Positions 18,651 to 27,352 of a stretch of DNA of 64,000 nt are shown here, one piece after another. The notes under the pieces were generated by a model. The model was not told where the DNA came from. It was given only the letters and a program-made list of their open reading frames with translations, and made no database searches. Made by a program: the position numbers and the translations under genes. The stretch lies in the NCBI RefSeq assembly GCF_023100945.1, contig NZ_CP064689.1:5004001-5068000 (forward strand), written 5' to 3'. How positions within the stretch are numbered: the stretch's first letter is position 1; every line of letters begins with the position of its first letter. This DNA is from Bradyrhizobium sp. 200 (GTDB taxonomy: Bacteria > Pseudomonadota > Alphaproteobacteria > Rhizobiales > Xanthobacteraceae).

Positions 18651-20573
18651 ATGATCCCCGCAAACCACTCCGCCCGGCGCCCGTCGGTGCTTCACATCTT
18701 CAAGGTCTACTACCCCGACTTGTTCGGCGGGACACTTTCGGTGATCCGCGACATCTGTGCGGGCCTGAAGGATATCTTCTCGGCTGGCGTCCTGGTCTGT
18801 TCTAGGACCGGCGGGAAAAGCCAGATCGTCGTCAACGACGTCGCCGTGGAACGGGTGCGCTCGTTCGGAGATGTACTGTCACTGCCGGCAGCGCCGACCT
18901 ATCCGTTCCGATTGTGGCGCCGGATCGCCGAGCATGATCTGCTCGCGCTGCATGCGCCCTTCCCGCTCGCCGACCTCGTGTTCGCGTTCGGATTGGGCCG
19001 CAACCGGCCGCTGGTCGTGCACTGGCATGCGGACATCGTCTCGCACGCTTCCCTGCGGCGGTTCGTAGAGCCGTTGATGCGGCGGACGTTGCGGCGGGCG
19101 GATGCGATCATCGTATCCGACGCGGTTCTGGTCAAAAATACCCCGCTGCTGCGGGAGTTCGCCGACAAATGCCGCGTCGTCCCGTTTGGCATCGACGTCT
19201 CGAAATATAACATGCCGACGCTACGGGTCGACCGCGTCAACGCGCGCGGACGGCTGGTGCTGGCCTGTGGCCGGCTCGTTCCCTACAAGGGTTTTGACGT
19301 ACTCGTTCGCGCCGCCGTTGGTCGGTCTTTCGAGGTCTGGATCGTCGGCGAGGGCCGCGAACGGGTGCGGCTCGAAGAGTTGATAAAGAGCCTCGGCGTT
19401 CACGATCGCGTCCGCCTGCTCGGCTCCGTCCCGGAGAGTGAACGCGTCAAACTGATGTGCATCGCCGATGTGTTCGCGATGCCCTCGGTGAGCAATGCGG
19501 AAACGTTCGGGCTCGTCCAACTGGAAGCAATGGCGGCCGGACAGCCGATCGTCAACACCTCGCTTGACACCGCCGTTCCGCAGGTCGCCCGCCACGGCAT
19601 CGAGGCGGTCACCGTGCCGCCAGGCGATCCCGAAAAGCTTGGGGAAGCAATTGACAGCCTGATCGCCGACCCGGAATGCCGCCGGCGGATGGGCGAAGCC
19701 GCGCGCCACCGCGCCATGACAAAGTACTCCGCCACTGCTTTCAGCAAGGGAATCGAAACGATCTATCGCGAAGCCGTGGCCGCGACAGCCCCGACGGTGC
19801 GCGCCTCGCGAGCCGCCGCGATCGGATGGCACCAAGCCATCCAGATCGCGGCGGCACTGGCCTGGTCCGACATGCGTCACCGCTACATTCGTTCGCTCCT
19901 CGGACCGTTCTGGATGTCGATCCAGATGGCGATCATGGTGGCGGTGCTGGGTTCCGTGATCGGGCACTTCTCCAATGCGAGTGCGGTCGCCCGCCTGCCT
20001 ATGCTGGCGCTTAGCCTGACGGCGTGGACCTTTCTCAACAGCGTCGTTCTGGACGCCACCACCGCGCTGCAGAATTCAGCGAGCCTGATCAAGGACCGCG
20101 CGCTTCCGCCAGTCATCTTCCTGCTGCAATGCGTGTTCCGGCAGGCGCTGTTTGCGCTCCACAATGCCTGCGTGCCGCTGATCCTTTGGCTCTTGCTGGT
20201 ACCGAAGGAATTTGGCGGCGCTGTCGCAGCGTTGCCGGGCCTCGCCCTGTTCGTCGTATTCACACTCGGCCTCAGTCTCGTGCTCGGCGCGATGGCAACT
20301 CGCTTCCGCGACCTCAAGCCTATCATCGAATCGAGCCTGATGCTGGCGTTCCTGTCCTCCCCGATCATCTGGTCAGCGGAAATGATAGATCAACGCTCGA
20401 CCGTGATGCGCCTCAATCCGCTGACGCACCTGTTCGCAATCTGGCGCGAGCCGCTCTCGACCGGCCACGTTGCGATGACGAGCCTCGCCTATGTGCTTGC
20501 CGGCCTTTCTGTGCTGGCAGTCGCGAGCATCGTTACCATCGCGCGGCTGCGCAAAGCCGCATTCTGGATCTGA
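18651..20573 (+). CDS. Glycosyltransferase (GT4-like) fused to ABC-2 polysaccharide exporter permease
   Basis: A 640-residue two-domain protein. Residues 1-385 are a GT-B glycosyltransferase: N-terminal 'HIFKVYYPDLFGGT', HxHAD-like 'VVHWHADIV', 'PFGIDVSKY', 'ACGRLVPYKGFDVLVRA', 'VGEGRERVRLEEL' and the sugar-nucleotide motif 'PSVSNAETFGLVQLEAMA' (E-x7-E). Residues 390-640 are an ABC-2 permease (KpsM/Wzm/TagG type), beginning 'WSDMRHRYIRSLLGPFW' with about six hydrophobic helices. The frame is continuous with no stop or slippery site at the junction. The matching ATPase follows 3 bp later. The fusion would couple sugar addition to membrane export in one polypeptide (inference). Confidence 0.92.
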   Translation: MIPANHSARRPSVLHIFKVYYPDLFGGTLSVIRDICAGLKDIFSAGVLVCSRTGGKSQIVVNDVAVERVRSFGDVLSLPAAPTYPFRLWRRIAEHDLLALHAPFPLADLVFAFGLGRNRPLVVHWHADIVSHASLRRFVEPLMRRTLRRADAIIVSDAVLVKNTPLLREFADKCRVVPFGIDVSKYNMPTLRVDRVNARGRLVLACGRLVPYKGFDVLVRAAVGRSFEVWIVGEGRERVRLEELIKSLGVHDRVRLLGSVPESERVKLMCIADVFAMPSVSNAETFGLVQLEAMAAGQPIVNTSLDTAVPQVARHGIEAVTVPPGDPEKLGEAIDSLIADPECRRRMGEAARHRAMTKYSATAFSKGIETIYREAVAATAPTVRASRAAAIGWHQAIQIAAALAWSDMRHRYIRSLLGPFWMSIQMAIMVAVLGSVIGHFSNASAVARLPMLALSLTAWTFLNSVVLDATTALQNSASLIKDRALPPVIFLLQCVFRQALFALHNACVPLILWLLLVPKEFGGAVAALPGLALFVVFTLGLSLVLGAMATRFRDLKPIIESSLMLAFLSSPIIWSAEMIDQRSTVMRLNPLTHLFAIWREPLSTGHVAMTSLAYVLAGLSVLAVASIVTIARLRKAAFWI

Positions 20574-20576
20574 CGC

Positions 20577-21317
20577 ATGGCCAGCATCAGCCTTCGCGAC
20601 GTTTGTCTCGACTATCCGCTGTACGGCGCCTACGACTTCTCGCTCAAGCGCCGCCTGCTCGGGCGACTAGCCGGCGCCGCGGCCCCGATACAGACGATCC
20701 GTGCGATCGACAGTATTTCAATTGAAGCTTCCGCCGGCGCGCGGATCGGTCTCGCCGGCCCCAACGGCTCCGGCAAATCAACCCTGCTGCGGCTGATCGC
20801 CGGCGTCTATCCGGCAACCAGCGGCCACATCAAGATCACCGGCAACATCGTGCCACTGCTCGGCCTGAACGCCGGCGCCAATATGGACTTCGTCGCGGCC
20901 GACAATATCAGCCTGTTGCTTCGGATCAGCGGCCGAAAACCAACGCCGGCGATTATCGACGAGATCTGGGCCTTCACCGAGCTTGAGGAACGCATGCAGC
21001 GGCTGCCGCTGCGCATGTTCTCCTCAGGAATGCTGATGCGCGTGCTGTTTGCGACCGCCACCGCCTTTCCGGCCGACATCCTCCTGCTCGACGAGTGGCT
21101 CAGCGTGGTCGATGAGAACTTCTCGGCGAAAGCCGAGCAACGGCTGCTCAAGCTGGTCTCGCAGGCCGCGATTGTAATCATCGCGTCCCACGACCACGAA
21201 CTGTTGCGCCGTACCTGCACCAGCATCGTCAATCTCGACCGTGGCCGCATCGTCAACACGGTCTCTCTCGAAGCCCATTCCCCTTACCCTTCTGAATTGC
21301 GAGAGAAGCGAGCATGA
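20577..21317 (+). CDS. ABC polysaccharide exporter ATPase (KpsT/Wzt/TagH type)
   Basis: A 246-residue ATPase partner of the fused permease upstream (3 bp gap). Walker A 'GPNGSGKST' at 61-69, the signature is the divergent 'FSSGMLMRV' typical of polysaccharide exporters rather than LSGGQ, Walker B 'ILLLDEWLSVVDE' at 168-180, switch 'SHDHEL'. The conserved 'PLLGLNAGANMDFVAADNI' region is also exporter-specific. It lacks the C-terminal carbohydrate-binding domain of long Wzt proteins, so export is more KpsMT-like and probably not dependent on recognition of a terminal sugar mark. Confidence 0.92.
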   Translation: MASISLRDVCLDYPLYGAYDFSLKRRLLGRLAGAAAPIQTIRAIDSISIEASAGARIGLAGPNGSGKSTLLRLIAGVYPATSGHIKITGNIVPLLGLNAGANMDFVAADNISLLLRISGRKPTPAIIDEIWAFTELEERMQRLPLRMFSSGMLMRVLFATATAFPADILLLDEWLSVVDENFSAKAEQRLLKLVSQAAIVIIASHDHELLRRTCTSIVNLDRGRIVNTVSLEAHSPYPSELREKRA

Positions 21318-22741
21318 AGAAGATACTGGTCGTCAGCGAATCTCTCGGCGAGCCGAACCACAAGCGCGGCATCTTTCATTTCACACGCGAATTGATCCGC
21401 TCGCTCGACGCGGAAGGACACGAGCTGACGCTGATCGTCGAAACCACGCGGCGCTATCGCAAACTGCGCAGGCGGCAACGGCGGACACGGCTACTCCCTG
21501 CGGATTCGCGCCTGATCGAGCTGCTCGCGCTCTACCGCTTCCTCGATGAAACCGACCTGAACGAATCGATGACCCGCAGCGGCCTGCGCCGCTCGATCGA
21601 CTGGTTCACACACCGCATTCGCATGTGCACCTCGTGGGAGTTCGGCCTGTGCTTCCTCCGCGCGATGGGGGTGTTGCCGGCGCGCGTCAAGCTGATCGAG
21701 AACAGATCTGGCGGCTTCGAGTACATCCCCACCGACCTCCGCCATCTCGAACTCTTCCGGCATTTTCTGCTCGAGTCCGGATTTTACAGCTATCAGGACA
21801 TATCCGCGCTGATGCGGCTGCCGCCTCCGCGGATCGATGCGCGCGACTACGACATCATCCTGGTCGATACACCGACCCGGGTCGCGATCAAGCGCCGGCC
21901 GGACGCCAAGGTCGTCTGCGTGGTTCATGACTTGTTGCCGCTCACCGACCTCCGGCTGAGCGACGTCGCGACGCGGCTGTTCCTGTCCCGCCTCTTTACC
22001 AGCCTGAATCAGGCCGACGAACTGGCCTTCGTTTCCAACTACAGCATGAACCGCTTCAGGGAGCTGCTGCCGCAATTCGGCCACCTGCCAGCCCGGGTGG
22101 TCTATCCACGCACGCGCTTCGACACGCCTGACGTGGCGCGGATCCCGGTGTCGACCAACCATGCCGCTCGCCCAACCTTCGTCGTCATTGTCTCGGCCGA
22201 GCCGCGCAAGAACCTCAACGCCGTGATCCGCGCTTTCAGAAAGATGCCGCAGGCCGACCTGATCGTGATCGGCTATGCCGGTGGCGCAAGCCGAATGGCA
22301 AGTCTGCCGCCGAACATCCGCTTCGCGGGCTATGTCGAGGAGTACGAGAAAGCAACGCTGATCGCGGACGCGCACGGCCTGATCATGCCGAGCTTCGCCG
22401 AGGGGTTTGGCGTGCCGATCATCGAGGCTCTGGCCGCCAACACACCCGTGCTGTGCTCTGACATCCCGGTGTTCCGCGAAGTGGCGGGCGAGCTTGCCGA
22501 CTATTTCGATCCGTTCTCGACCGAATCGATCTGCACGTCCGTCGAGCGGATGCTGGCGCGGCAGGACGAATGGCGTGGCAAGATCCGCGCATGCCGCAAC
22601 GAACTTGCGGAGCGCTTCGGCTATCACACCCAAGCCCGCGATTTTCTCGTGCATCTGGCCGCCGGCGAAGACTTGATATCGGTCCCCAACACCACCGCAG
22701 GCGCGCCGGTATTGGATGGCCTCGCCGCCCACGGCACGTAG
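21314..22741 (+). CDS. Glycosyltransferase family 4-like
   Basis: A 475-residue GT-B glycosyltransferase starting inside the ATPase stop (ATGA overlap). The acceptor half starts 'VVSESLGEPNHKRGIFHFTRELI'; the donor-binding half has 'VSAEPRKNLNAVIRAFRKM', 'RFAGYVEEYEKATLIADAHGLIMPS' and the E-x7-E motif 'FAEGFGVPIIEALA'. An extra about 100-residue insertion (about 60-165) separates the N-terminal Rossmann strands, so it is longer than the usual 370-400. Probably extends the repeat unit or linker of the exported glycan. Confidence 0.88.
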   Translation: MKKILVVSESLGEPNHKRGIFHFTRELIRSLDAEGHELTLIVETTRRYRKLRRRQRRTRLLPADSRLIELLALYRFLDETDLNESMTRSGLRRSIDWFTHRIRMCTSWEFGLCFLRAMGVLPARVKLIENRSGGFEYIPTDLRHLELFRHFLLESGFYSYQDISALMRLPPPRIDARDYDIILVDTPTRVAIKRRPDAKVVCVVHDLLPLTDLRLSDVATRLFLSRLFTSLNQADELAFVSNYSMNRFRELLPQFGHLPARVVYPRTRFDTPDVARIPVSTNHAARPTFVVIVSAEPRKNLNAVIRAFRKMPQADLIVIGYAGGASRMASLPPNIRFAGYVEEYEKATLIADAHGLIMPSFAEGFGVPIIEALAANTPVLCSDIPVFREVAGELADYFDPFSTESICTSVERMLARQDEWRGKIRACRNELAERFGYHTQARDFLVHLAAGEDLISVPNTTAGAPVLDGLAAHGT

Positions 22742-22761
22742 GCGCCCCAGGATAGCGGCAC

Positions 22762-24054
22762 ATGACGATCGAATCCCGTGTACTCCGCGCGCCCACGCGA
22801 CTTTCGCATTGGCATGATCGATTCCAGAGATGGCGCCAGTCGGCGCTGCTGGCAGCCGACCTGCTAGCCGTGATGGTCGCAGCTTCCCTGCCGTGGTCGA
22901 CCTCGGCGACCTCCATACTGGTCGTTCTCTGGGTGATCGTCGTCGCTCCCATCATCGACTGGGAGACGTTCCTGCGCGATCTGGCCCACCCGTCTCACGC
23001 CCTGCCGGTCCTCTTCGTGGCGCTCGCCATCCTTGGCATCTTGTGGGCGGATGGTCCGTGGGCGGCGCGCCTGCACGGAATCAAGCCGGTGGCAAAGCTG
23101 CTGATGATTCCGCTCTTTATCTACCACTTCCAGCGAACCCAACGAGCCTCCTGGGTTTTCATCGCCTTTCTCGCCTCGTGCACGCTGTTGATGACCCTCT
23201 CCTGGATCGTGCTGTTCGTTCCCAGTCTAAAGCCCGCGCGTACCCTCACTGCCGGCGTCCCTGTCAAGAACTACATCGACCAGAGCCAGGAGTTCGCGCT
23301 CTGCGCCTTCGCGCTGGCCCTGCCGGCTCTCATCGCGCTACGCCGGGAAAACTGGAAGCTGACCGCCGGCTACTTCGCATTGATGCTGACCTTCATCGCC
23401 AACATGCTTTTGGTGGCATTGGCGCGGACTGCGCTGATCTACATGGCGGCACTCCTGGTATTGTTTGCCTGGCGTTATCTCAGCCGGCGTTCGATGCTCA
23501 CGTTACTGGCAGGCGCTATCGTCGCCGCCTCGCTGGTCTGGGCGAGCTCCCCCTATCTGCGCCAGCGCATCGCCGACATCGGCGTCGAATACCAGGCGCA
23601 GGACATCAGCGGGATCGCATCGACAGCGCAACGACTGACCTACTGGCGCAAGTCGATGAAATTCTTCGCTGAGGCCCCGCTGCTTGGCCACGGCACCGGC
23701 TCGATCAAGGCGCAGTTTGAGCGCGACGCGATCGGGCGAACCGGGCTTGACGCCGAGATCGTCAACAACCCGCATAACCAGACACTCGCCGTCGCGGTGC
23801 AATGGGGGGCGGTTGGTGTCATTCTTCTCTATGCGATTTGGCTGAGTCACCTTCTGCTGTTCACCAGACGGACACTCGCGGCGTGGATCGGGCTTGTCGT
23901 CGTCGTGCAGAACGTCGTCAGCTCACTCCTGAACTCTCATCTGTTCGACTTCCATGAGGGCTGGCTATACGTCGTCGGCGTCGGCGTTGCCGGCGGCACG
24001 TCGCTGCGTGGAGCGGTCCGGCGACGGGGGCCCCTTGAGGCGGCACGCTCTTGA
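22762..24054 (+). CDS. O-antigen ligase/polymerase-like membrane protein (Wzy_C family)
   Basis: A 430-residue polytopic protein with about ten hydrophobic helices and a larger periplasmic loop (about 260-330) containing 'RLTYWRKSMKFFAEAPLLGHGTG' and the 'NNPHNQTLAVAVQWG' segment, where the O-antigen ligase family keeps its His-containing catalytic loop (PHN). It follows the second glycosyltransferase by 20 bp and closes the operon. Either a ligase attaching the exported glycan to a lipid acceptor or a polymerase; sequence cannot decide. An ABC-exported chain does not need a Wzy polymerase, which favours ligase. Confidence 0.85.
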   Translation: MTIESRVLRAPTRLSHWHDRFQRWRQSALLAADLLAVMVAASLPWSTSATSILVVLWVIVVAPIIDWETFLRDLAHPSHALPVLFVALAILGILWADGPWAARLHGIKPVAKLLMIPLFIYHFQRTQRASWVFIAFLASCTLLMTLSWIVLFVPSLKPARTLTAGVPVKNYIDQSQEFALCAFALALPALIALRRENWKLTAGYFALMLTFIANMLLVALARTALIYMAALLVLFAWRYLSRRSMLTLLAGAIVAASLVWASSPYLRQRIADIGVEYQAQDISGIASTAQRLTYWRKSMKFFAEAPLLGHGTGSIKAQFERDAIGRTGLDAEIVNNPHNQTLAVAVQWGAVGVILLYAIWLSHLLLFTRRTLAAWIGLVVVVQNVVSSLLNSHLFDFHEGWLYVVGVGVAGGTSLRGAVRRRGPLEAARS

Positions 24055-24247
24055 CAGCTCAGACCACTGTGAGCGGCCCGAAGACGTAGGTGACATTTCG
24101 TACCCGGACACATAGTTATACTTTTCGCTTCTTTGCAGACGGGAGGTGTGTTGATGCCGCAGCCTGGGGGTGCCGCGGGATAATGCGCTCCTTGAGGCCT
24201 ACACGAGAGAATGCGACGACGGCGAAAGCGCTAGCGGTCTTGGAAGG

Positions 24248-25828
24248 CTATGACCGACCATGCAGCTCCTCGATCAAGCTCCCAATTAACATATTCAGGT
24301 CGTTCGCGCTGCTGGCACCGGCGAAGACGTAGCGGTCGGGTCGGACGACGACGGCGCTCACCGTGTTTTCACCCATCCAGCTCGTAAATACTCCGTCGCT
24401 TTCGACAAGGGTCGCGATGCCGTCTCGCGTCGAACTTTCTCCAGCGTCAGTGATAGCCACGCGTTCACCGCCAAGCTGTTGCCAGCAAGAAAGCGAAGCC
24501 TCCGACATCCACGACATCGCCTCCTGCGTTACTGTGACTACCGCAAATTCCGGCTTCAGCAGGTCATCAAGGCGCCTTACGCTCCCGTCGACTGCCCGCA
24601 CATGTGGTTGCACCAATAACCTGCCAGCAAGCTTGTTGCGAGGGGCGATCAGTCCGGAGGCGAGATCGGGAATGAATTTCTGCCGGATGGTTTCTGCCTT
24701 TCCAGATTTGAGTTCCGCACGCAACCTCTCATCCCGGGCAGCCGCCGCTGCAGGATCGAGTTCCCCGATGATCTTGCCAAACTCCTTGGCGCTGGCGACA
24801 ACCGAGCGGACATGCGGCTTGCGTTCGACCTCGTAACTGTCGAGCAAGGCATCACCGGCGTTGCCACGCAGCACAAGCGCCAATTTCCATGCGAGATTGG
24901 AAGCATCTCGAATGCCCGCGCAGAGGCCCTGCCCAAGGAATGGCGGTGTCTGGTGCACGGCGTCCCCCATCAGGAACACGCGACGGTCTCGCCAGCTTTC
25001 TCCTAGCAAAGCGTGGAAACGATAGACCGCCGAACGCCAGACCGTGAGGTCGGACGTGTCCGTAAAGCCTTTCAGCAATTTGAGCACGTTGTCCGGCGCG
25101 CCGGCGACTTCCGGATCTTCGCCCGGCAACAGCTTGATTTCCCATCGCCGCAGATTGCGGGGGCCCGGCACGAACGTTCCGGGGCGTGACGGCCGGCAAT
25201 ACTGGAAAGCCCTTGCGGGCCGCTTGGCGGGCTCGGTGGTCAGCGTGTCCACCACCATCCACCATTCGTCGAACGCGAGATCTTCAAGTCCGATACCGAG
25301 GTGCTTGCGAACAAAACTGTTGGCGCCGTCGCATCCGACCAGATAGCGCGCACTGATCTCGAACTCGTCGCCGGCTTCCCCCTTCGCCTTGAGCGATACC
25401 GATCCTTCGTCCTGCGCTAGAGCCACGCCGGTAGTCGAGAGAAACACATCGGCGTCCTTGTATCCGGCGAGCTTGTCGCGAAGCGCCCGCTCGGCGTCAG
25501 GTTGGACGAAGGTCGCATTCGGGATCCAGCCGAACGGATAAGGCGGCGGCATCGGATCAAACATTTTGATCACTTCGCCGTCGACGCCGAGGTAGTGCGA
25601 GCCGTTATGCGGTGCGATCGCACGCTCCATGAAATCCGCAAGCCCGACGGCCTGGAATACCCGCAACGCTTCGTGATCGAGCGTAATCGCGCGCGGCTTG
25701 TCGTAAATGCCGGCGGCGCGTTCAACGACCGCGATCCTGAGACCATACGTCGCTAGCAGGTTGGCGAAGATGGCGCCAACCGGCCCATAGCCGACGATCG
25801 CCACATCATAATTTGGGACCTTGCTCAA
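24248..25828 (-). CDS. FAD-dependent aromatic ring hydroxylase (MhpA/PheA-like group A monooxygenase)
   Basis: A 526-residue NAD(P)H/FAD monooxygenase that hydroxylates phenolic rings. Dinucleotide motif 'VAIVGYGPVGAIFANLLATYG' near the N-terminus, 'YLVGCDGANS' (DG motif) and 'FLMGDAVHQTPPFLGQGLCAGIRD' (GD motif) are all present; a C-terminal thioredoxin-like domain follows (about 400-526). The start is TTG at 25828, overlapping the GntR stop (TTGA); the longer frame is antisense to nothing but reads through the GntR gene. Co-transcribed with GntR and the truncated extradiol dioxygenase upstream, a classic hydroxylase-ring-cleavage pairing. Confidence 0.9.
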   Translation of the reverse strand: MSKVPNYDVAIVGYGPVGAIFANLLATYGLRIAVVERAAGIYDKPRAITLDHEALRVFQAVGLADFMERAIAPHNGSHYLGVDGEVIKMFDPMPPPYPFGWIPNATFVQPDAERALRDKLAGYKDADVFLSTTGVALAQDEGSVSLKAKGEAGDEFEISARYLVGCDGANSFVRKHLGIGLEDLAFDEWWMVVDTLTTEPAKRPARAFQYCRPSRPGTFVPGPRNLRRWEIKLLPGEDPEVAGAPDNVLKLLKGFTDTSDLTVWRSAVYRFHALLGESWRDRRVFLMGDAVHQTPPFLGQGLCAGIRDASNLAWKLALVLRGNAGDALLDSYEVERKPHVRSVVASAKEFGKIIGELDPAAAAARDERLRAELKSGKAETIRQKFIPDLASGLIAPRNKLAGRLLVQPHVRAVDGSVRRLDDLLKPEFAVVTVTQEAMSWMSEASLSCWQQLGGERVAITDAGESSTRDGIATLVESDGVFTSWMGENTVSAVVVRPDRYVFAGASSANDLNMLIGSLIEELHGRS

Positions 25829-26523
25829 CGCGCGCGATCTCTGAGCACCTGGCGGACCAATTCGGCGGTACGCTCGAAATGCGCCGTGATCAGCCGCGCG
25901 GCCGCATCGGCGTCCCGCGCCACCACGGCTTCCATCAGTGCGCGATGCTCCTTCTCGCGGTTCTCGCCCTTGACGCCGGCCTTGCGGCCGACATGCCGAT
26001 AGCGCTCGGACGAATCGAACAAATGCTCGCAATATTGCTCGAGCCGTCGGGACCCCGAAGCCGAGACCAGGCTGGAATGGAAATTACGATGGGCGATTTC
26101 CCATTTCGGACTGCGTTCCCGCTCCTGGCCGGGTTCGAAGCGCGGCGTGCGTGACAGCCGATGGAACGAAAGCACCACCTGCTCCTCCCAGGCGGCATCG
26201 CCATGGGCGATGGATTGGCGGATCGCAAGCTCGTTAAGCCAGCAGCGCGCGCGCGTGATGTCGACGAGGTCTTCCTCGCCCATCGGCGCGACCGCGAAGC
26301 CACGATGATCGCTCTGAGCGACCAGTCCCTCGCTAGACAGGCGGCTCAGCGCCTCGCGCATCGGGCTCAGGCCGACCTCGAAACGTTCGCACAGCGAGCG
26401 GATATGCAGCTTTTCGCCCGGTTCGATGGCAACCGAGATGATATCCTGCCGCAACCGATCATAGACATGCGAGGCCAGCGTCTCCTTGGCACTTTCAGGA
26501 TTATCGAGCACGGTCTCGGGCAT
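25825..26523 (-). CDS. GntR-family regulator (FadR subfamily, FCD domain)
   Basis: A 232-residue regulator with N-terminal winged helix ('VYDRLRQDIISVAIEPGEKLHIRSLCERFEVGLSPMREALSRLSSEGLV') and C-terminal all-helical FCD ligand domain with metal-binding-type histidines ('AHRNFHSSL', 'EHRALMEAVVARD', 'AHFERT'). It lies 11 bp after the dioxygenase remnant and overlaps the monooxygenase start, so it is embedded in the catabolic operon it probably controls, with a pathway acid as ligand (inference). Confidence 0.9.
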   Translation of the reverse strand: MPETVLDNPESAKETLASHVYDRLRQDIISVAIEPGEKLHIRSLCERFEVGLSPMREALSRLSSEGLVAQSDHRGFAVAPMGEEDLVDITRARCWLNELAIRQSIAHGDAAWEEQVVLSFHRLSRTPRFEPGQERERSPKWEIAHRNFHSSLVSASGSRRLEQYCEHLFDSSERYRHVGRKAGVKGENREKEHRALMEAVVARDADAAARLITAHFERTAELVRQVLRDRAR

Positions 26524-26534
26524 AGGACTGGCCT

Positions 26535-26783
26535 TTAGGCATTCTGCTTTGCAAGATATTTCTCGAGCGTCATCGGGCTCGGCTTGACCTGCGGCTCGCT
26601 GATGGTGATGCCCGCGAACGGCGTTGCCTCCTCGAACCAGGCCTGGCGCGCCGGCAATCCCCAGGGGTGGGCGATAGCAGGGTCCGAAGGGTCCCAGCCA
26701 ACCGGCTCGTTCTCGACGTCCATGATCTGGTAGTGGGTGTTGAACAGCTCGACCCGATGGCCGTCCGGGTCACGCCGGTATGC
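26535..26783 (-). pseudogene. VOC-family extradiol dioxygenase, 3' fragment only
   Basis: The last about 82 codons of a vicinal-oxygen-chelate (catechol 2,3-dioxygenase-like) enzyme. 'RRDPDGHRVELFNTHYQ' contains the third metal-ligand Glu and the conserved DPDGHR of the family, followed by the typical C-terminal 'WDPSDPAIAHPWGLPARQAWF' tail. The gene is cut at about 26783, where plus-strand integrase sequence begins, so the metal-binding histidines are lost. It ends 11 bp before GntR. Non-functional here. Confidence 0.85.
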
Positions 26784-27010
26784 CGGATGCGATTCCCTAT
26801 GCTTTGCGGCACTCGAGCATCGTGCGCGGTCTCCGAAAGGGCTTGCCCATCCAACAGGTCGCCAAACTGCACAACACCTCAGTCAAAATGATCGAGCGGC
26901 ACTACGCGAAATACATTGCGACCGCCTTGGAAGACCCCGCAAGGGCGGCAGTCGTGTCCCTGGTGCCGCGGAGTGATGGAAACGTGGCGTCGATGGGAAA
27001 ACGCGCGTAG
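26780..27010 (+). pseudogene. Tyrosine recombinase/phage integrase, C-terminal remnant
   Basis: About 76 codons matching the end of a tyrosine recombinase: 'PYALRHSSIVRGL' with the conserved box II Arg, the 'LPIQQVAKLHNTSVKMIE' helix and the nucleophile-bearing 'RHYAKYI'. The N-terminal DNA-binding part and the first catalytic Arg/Lys are absent. It starts exactly where the dioxygenase gene breaks off, so it marks the edge of an inserted or recombined segment. Confidence 0.75.
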
Positions 27011-27352
27011 CCGCATCAGCCGTTGTCGCGCTACTCGCTGTTTTGCTGTCGGTTCGAACGATCGGAGACAAAGGAGAACAGTGCAGTGGCGGAGAGAGTC
27101 TCAGTCAATTCCCCATTGAAAGATCAAGCATTTTCGACCTTCCTAGGCCAAAACCCACCGCTTGAGCTACCGCCCGTGGAGCTCATTTTCGCACCATTGG
27201 AAAGTGATCCGCCCGCGCGCGAGAAGCTGGTCGGTCGGGCCTGAGACCTCCCAACCGCCGAATCCCTCGCATCCAATTGCGCGTGGACATGCTCTGCTCG
27301 CCACTTTTGGCCGAGAACATCGACATCGGCTAGGTAGGTGAACTTGCGCCGC
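27011..27352. other. Interval after integrase remnant, no gene recognised
   Basis: About 340 bp. An open frame at 27023-27244 gives no recognisable domain. No tRNA or clear attachment-site repeat could be identified, although this is where one would be expected beside an integrase fragment. Confidence 0.4.
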
